Source of the DNA: Euperipatoides rowelli
Lineage: Eukaryota > Onychophora > Udeonychophora > Euonychophora > Peripatopsidae
Assembly (NCBI GenBank): GCA_003024985.2
Contig: PXIH01S0001429.1
Direction: 5' to 3' (one strand)
Length of the DNA: 10,064 bases
Part shown: piece after piece, positions 7,180 through 10,064 of the stretch
Numbering within the stretch: position 1 is the stretch's first letter
Layout of the letters: each line of letters begins with the position of its first letter
Notes under the pieces: model-generated
Seen by the model: the letters and a program-made list of their open reading frames with translations, nothing else
Databases searched by the model: none
What the model was told of the DNA's origin: nothing
Made by a program: the position numbers and the translations under genes

Positions 7180-8057
7180 TAAGCATTTCAAAGCAATGCA
7201 GTAAGTTTTTCCACTGGTTACCTTTGCCCCATACATAAAAATCAGCTGGTAAAAAAAAAAACCGGCTTGTTGTTAGAAAAAAAAAAAAAAACTCCATGGC
7301 TGAAATCTACTCAGAAAACTTAGTTATGGAGAAAAAAATTGCTACTTTACAAGCAATAGAATAGGAACTACAGGGTTCTGAAATTTAACCAGATCACTAT
7401 CCAAAATGTAAGCTTTTTTTAAACCTGAAAAAAATATAAATATTGATGCATTACTTGGCCAATTTCAACTAAAAACTTGAAAAACTACATGAAAAAAAAA
7501 ATAGGCTATCAGTAACATTTAAGGTTGAAAAGAGTTATTATTATTTATTGATAAGCTTAAGTTACAATTGCCCTGTGGTTACACTTATCCCACTTCACCA
7601 TATTTTTTTAAATTGGATGAATCAGAACTGAAAAACAGCATTTAATGTTACCCGGCCGTTGGCCATTTTGAATATCAGCTACTGTATTACAAATAGGGAG
7701 GAAATTTGGGATAGCTCTATAAGTCAAATAACACCTTTCTATATGCAGTATAGATGCTCCAAGTTTCCTGCTTCTACCATCAAAAGCACAAGAGAAACTA
7801 AAGGCATTGATTGTTTCTGTGTTGATTGATTCTAGTCTAGTATGGGGCCAAAAGATATTTTATCTCTTTAGAAAATGTCTTTGGTATGTTTGCTAAACAC
7901 CTGTTAATGGTGTCCAGATTTACACCTGATAATGCTTTGAGATCAGAATTTTTTTTTTTTTCCCCAAGATTGTATATTATTATTGTCATATCTTTGATGA
8001 AATATTGCATTAAATTATCATCTATGAACACCGGTAGGTTTCCAAGGAAATGTTACT

Positions 8058-8402
8058 ATGAACTGCTTAAACTTGGTGAGATTTAGCCTCATTTTGAGTT
8101 TAATTGGGTTTTGCAGCTCAAAGGTGTGTTCTACATTGCAGGTTATCCATTCTTCTCAACTTCCGAGGATCCCAATCCAAATTCATTATTCCTTCCTCGA
8201 ATCATTTATTCTCTTACAGAACTATTCTTACAGTAGGCCTACTAACTTTTTTAATTACATTACCTTTTCCAATTTCGATCATTCCTGCAATATAATCTAT
8301 TATCCCCCCCCCCTCATATTGACCCAACTAATATTGAATATGTATTTTTTTTTTGAAGGCCGGAATTATGTATTTGACAAGAAAAAAATGTATAATATGT
8401 AA
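8058..8402 (+). CDS. doubtful 114-codon open frame, possible signal peptide
   Basis: This is the longest uninterrupted frame in the window. The first 22 residues (MNCLNLVRFSLILSLIGFCSSK) have a hydrophobic core like a secretion signal, but the rest has no recognisable domain. It includes residues encoded by a 10-C homopolymer and an 8-9-T run, which argues against constraint. A frame of this length is only mildly unexpected by chance in DNA of this composition and size. It is antisense to the inferred gene and I find no splice context that supports it. It is listed for completeness. Confidence 0.1.
   Translation: MNCLNLVRFSLILSLIGFCSSKVCSTLQVIHSSQLPRIPIQIHYSFLESFILLQNYSYSRPTNFFNYITFSNFDHSCNIIYYPPPLILTQLILNMYFFFEGRNYVFDKKKMYNM
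8304..8313 (+). repeat. poly-C tract of 10 bases
   Basis: TATCCCCCCCCCCTC is the only long G/C homopolymer in a window otherwise rich in A and T runs. It is a likely length-variable microsatellite. Confidence 0.9.
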
Positions 8403-8654
8403 CTCTGCTTCTAATGAGGCTAGGGTTCATTTCTTTTTGTATTGTAAACTTTATTGTAGCCTAGCTACATTCAGGAACATGTAGGCCTATCTCTTTCCAA
8501 TATTAAGAATGCATTTTCCAGATAAGAAAGATATAATTATTTAAACATACTGAATATGGTGTTCACAAAGTCTTTCCCTCATTAAGAAAAATCATTAAAA
8601 AATGTTACAGGTAGTAATGAACAGTGCGTCTGGCGCTGCAATCACAAATTCAAA

Positions 8655-8962
8655 ATGGCTTCTATGTAGAAAAAGGCTCAATGTGTCCTGTGATTTCATG
8701 AGACCAGATCGCTATCACTGTTCAATACAACCTCAGAAGAGAGTACAGAGGTTCAGCATCGGACCATAATAGCTTGGCATGTAAAATTTGAGGGGACAGG
8801 AAGTGTTGGTCCCTGCTTTTGAACAAGCCGACAGTCTGTTTGTGAAGAAACTGTCGATGATTTCTAATGTAGCCTAGTCCTTCCAAATCCACTTGGCGTG
8901 CTTCGAATAATTAGATATCCCCCCTGTTCACAGTGCGAAAGATTTGACAAAATATATAAATT
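8655..8962 (+). pseudogene. decayed transposase N-terminus (DUF4817-type HTH, mariner/Tc1-like)
   Basis: Read across three frames, the conceptual product follows the N-terminal DNA-binding region of arthropod-type transposases with a DUF4817 helix-turn-helix. In order it shows KAQCVL-stop-FHETRS (a TGA at 8691-8693 where the family normally has Trp), ITVQYNLRREYRGS, SDHNSLAWHVKFEGTGSVGP and QSVCEETVDDF. It then shows SPSKSTWRASNN followed by FTVRKI, the start of a second HTH. Frames change near 8712, 8774 and 8870, with a probable 1-nt loss near 8945. In-frame stops include TAG at 8667-8669, TGA at 8816-8818, TAA at 8865-8867 and TAG at 8912-8914. The catalytic DDE/DDD region is absent. It cannot make a functional enzyme. 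It is a fossil fragment inserted in the intron, in antisense orientation to the inferred host gene. The family assignment is from recalled motifs, not from a search. Confidence 0.78.
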
Positions 8963-9268
8963 GAATATCGACTGAATGAGTGAATGTGCTAAACGCTATG
9001 AATAACACTCATCAGTGGGAGTGTATTAAAATTGTAATAAGTTGATGAGTTTAACTTTAAGTACATTTTGTCACAAACTGTTCATTACTAGCCTACTTAA
9101 AATAATTTTTCATAATGAAGGAAATACTTTATGAACTTACTGTACAGCTAGATCTGCTTTAAACTAAAGAAAACTTATAGCAGATTTATAGCAACGATAT
9201 AAATGATTTGTATTTTGTTTATTTTATGTATATTATTATACTAAACTAATAAGAACTATTGTACTTAC

Positions 9269-9297
9269 CATGCTTTTCTCATCCGAAGGTAGTGTTT
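9269..9297 (-). CDS. internal micro-exon 1 of an unrecognised minus-strand gene
   Basis: This is a 29-nt candidate exon. Read on the minus strand, it is preceded by a pyrimidine-rich tract and the acceptor dinucleotide AG (9299-9298). It is followed by a near-perfect donor, ATG|GTAAGTAC. The last nine codons read T-L-P-S-D-E-K-S-M, and two leading bases belong to a codon begun in an upstream exon. The exon ends at a codon boundary (phase 0), which is the phase needed to join the candidate exon at 5134-5191 without a stop. In the other frames joining gives an early stop. The upstream part of the gene would lie to the right, possibly beyond the window. The peptide is too short to recognise. The donor is strong, but the acceptor is only fair because the tract ends about 10 nt before the AG. 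This is therefore the least certain of the three exons. Function is unknown. Confidence 0.42.
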
Positions 9298-10064
9298 CTC
9301 CACATAATGAAAAAGAAATAAAAATTTAGTATGAGAAATAATAAAAAAAAATTTAACTTAAGTCTAAACAAGTCTTGCAAAAGTCCAATCAAAATCTAGA
9401 CTACTCATCCCTTCCTCAATTGATGGTGAAAATATTAAAGTTAGGGCCTAGCCTACATATATTTGTTATAACAACTCAAATTGTGATAAAAAATATAAAA
9501 AAAAAAAGCATCTAATTTTTACATCATCAATAGCCTACTGGTTATAAAAAGTATTAACCATAGGCTATTTATTATCAAGGAATGGGAAAGGATAAACAAT
9601 GTTAAATCTTATTTTTTGTTGTGCAAGGAGCAAGATTAAAAATGAAATGTAGTTTAATATTTTTTTTAAGACAGATTTTAATATTTTTTCTTTAAATAAT
9701 ACCGTAACTAAAAAAAAAAACACCATTTTGCAATGCTGATCTATTAAATTTTGGGTTATTAATCAAAAACAAATCAGAGTTAAAATGTAAAATACAAATT
9801 TAATTTAAAATATTGTAAATGAAATACTCATTTTTATGGCTTACTAGATGAATAACCTGTTATGTTTAAATACAATGGGCCCTAACTAAATCTAAGTTAT
9901 AGCCTACATCATAAACCCAAACAATAAAAAGTACTAGTAATAATATGACACATACATACATCTATTATATTCTCTAATAAATAATCCTATGAAAAATAGT
10001 TTATTCCTATATTTTAATCTAGGTTCGAATATAATAATGATACTGTAGCCTACTGTTTCTTCTT
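9298..10064. other. AT-rich stretch without a supported gene
   Basis: This lies upstream of the 29-nt exon on the minus strand, so it should be intron. A short minus-strand frame starting ATGAGTAGTCTAGA around 9407 reads M-S-S-L-D-F-D-W-T-F-A-R-L. Its only downstream donor, GTTTAG, is poor and the phase does not fit the next exon. The region has several poly-A runs and six copies of TAGCCTA/TAGGCTA or TAGCCTAC, and nothing else. Confidence 0.5.

Larger units (their letters stand above)
5816..7600 (+). mobile_element. TA-flanked inverted-repeat transposon, non-autonomous, Tc1/mariner-like
   Basis: The left terminus reads AGGTGAAGTGGATAAGTGTC. The right terminus, reverse-complemented, reads TGGTGAAGTGGGATAAGTGT. 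The two agree over about 19 bases apart from the first base and one inserted G. TA lies directly outside both ends (5814-5815 and 7601-7602), as expected from Tc1/mariner-type insertion. No transposase frame is present, so it would have depended on an enzyme made elsewhere. About 475 bp of its length is a later insertion (6499-6973), leaving an original element near 1.3 kb. The interior repeats the terminal motif GTTAC-N2-TTGCCCC several times. The superfamily is inferred from TA and TIR alone. Confidence 0.75.
5192..9268 (-). other. intron of about 4.1 kb carrying nested MITEs and a transposase relic
   Basis: This is the inferred intron between exons 9269-9297 and 5134-5191, with donor GTAAGT at the right end and a poly-T plus AG acceptor at the left end (minus strand). 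It contains the TA-flanked element 5816-7600 with a second element inside it, and the transposase pseudogene at 8655-8962. The stretch 5192-5813 is low-complexity AT with poly-A/T tracts and nothing else that I can name. The stretch 7603-8654 is less AT-rich than its surroundings and holds several overlapping short frames on both strands, none convincing. From 8963 to 9268 I see nothing beyond AT-rich sequence. Confidence 0.45.

Noticed and set aside
7837-8031. Minus-strand 64-codon frame as an extra exon of the hidden gene
   Set aside because: To fit between exons it must start and end at phase 0. The available acceptor and donor give other phases, and it contains a 13-A run. It is kept only as part of a compositional finding.
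9365-9409. Possible first exon starting ATGAGTAGTC on the minus strand
   Set aside because: The only donor is GTTTAG, which is poor, and the phase conflicts with the 29-nt exon. The frame stops after 14 codons.
10022-10031. GGTTCGAAT, resembling a tRNA T-arm / B box
   Set aside because: There is no A box, anticodon arm or acceptor stem at proper spacing, so it is an isolated match.
1-10064. CRISPR array, bacterial operon, rRNA or phage content
   Set aside because: There are no regularly spaced repeats, no ribosome-binding-site-led frames and no rRNA-like segments. Density and composition are those of animal intronic DNA.

Overview
The window is a very AT-rich, low-coding-density metazoan nuclear sequence. 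There are no bacterial-type genes, no long open frames, many A/T homopolymer tracts, and several cut-and-paste DNA-transposon remnants. A decayed mariner/Tc1-type transposase of a kind common in arthropods, together with the recurring word TAGGCCTA/TAGCCTA, would fit an arthropod such as a hemipteran. That placement is a guess from style, not an identification.

The only host gene signal I can support is on the minus strand and is too short for ordinary ORF finding. Three small exons (9269-9297, 5134-5191, 947-1029, in transcription order) are each bounded by consensus splice sites. They fit together in one reading frame with correct phases at both joins. They would encode an internal stretch of about 56 residues with an amphipathic, coiled-coil-like segment. 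The two introns between them are about 4.1 kb each and make up most of the window. Both the 5' and 3' parts of the gene probably lie outside.

The introns hold nested mobile elements. The intron at 1030-5133 contains a hAT-type element (1785-3761, 8-bp target duplication ATCTAAAG). That element appears to have been hit by a TTAA-flanked, piggyBac-like non-autonomous element (2359-3687). The intron at 5192-9268 contains a TA-flanked inverted-repeat element (5816-7600). Inside that sits a second, cleaner TA-flanked MITE of 475 bp (6499-6973). The same intron carries a plus-strand transposase pseudogene with a DUF4817-type helix-turn-helix (8655-8962), broken by stops and frameshifts.

Other notable structure includes a perfect RFX-type X-box palindrome (1315-1328), a pair of mutually exclusive hairpins (2262-2300), two independent 21-bp tandem duplications, and a short GC-richer islet near 1380-1480. 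The stretches 1-946, 3770-5133, 5192-5813, 7603-8654 and 9298-10064 contain no gene that I can defend.
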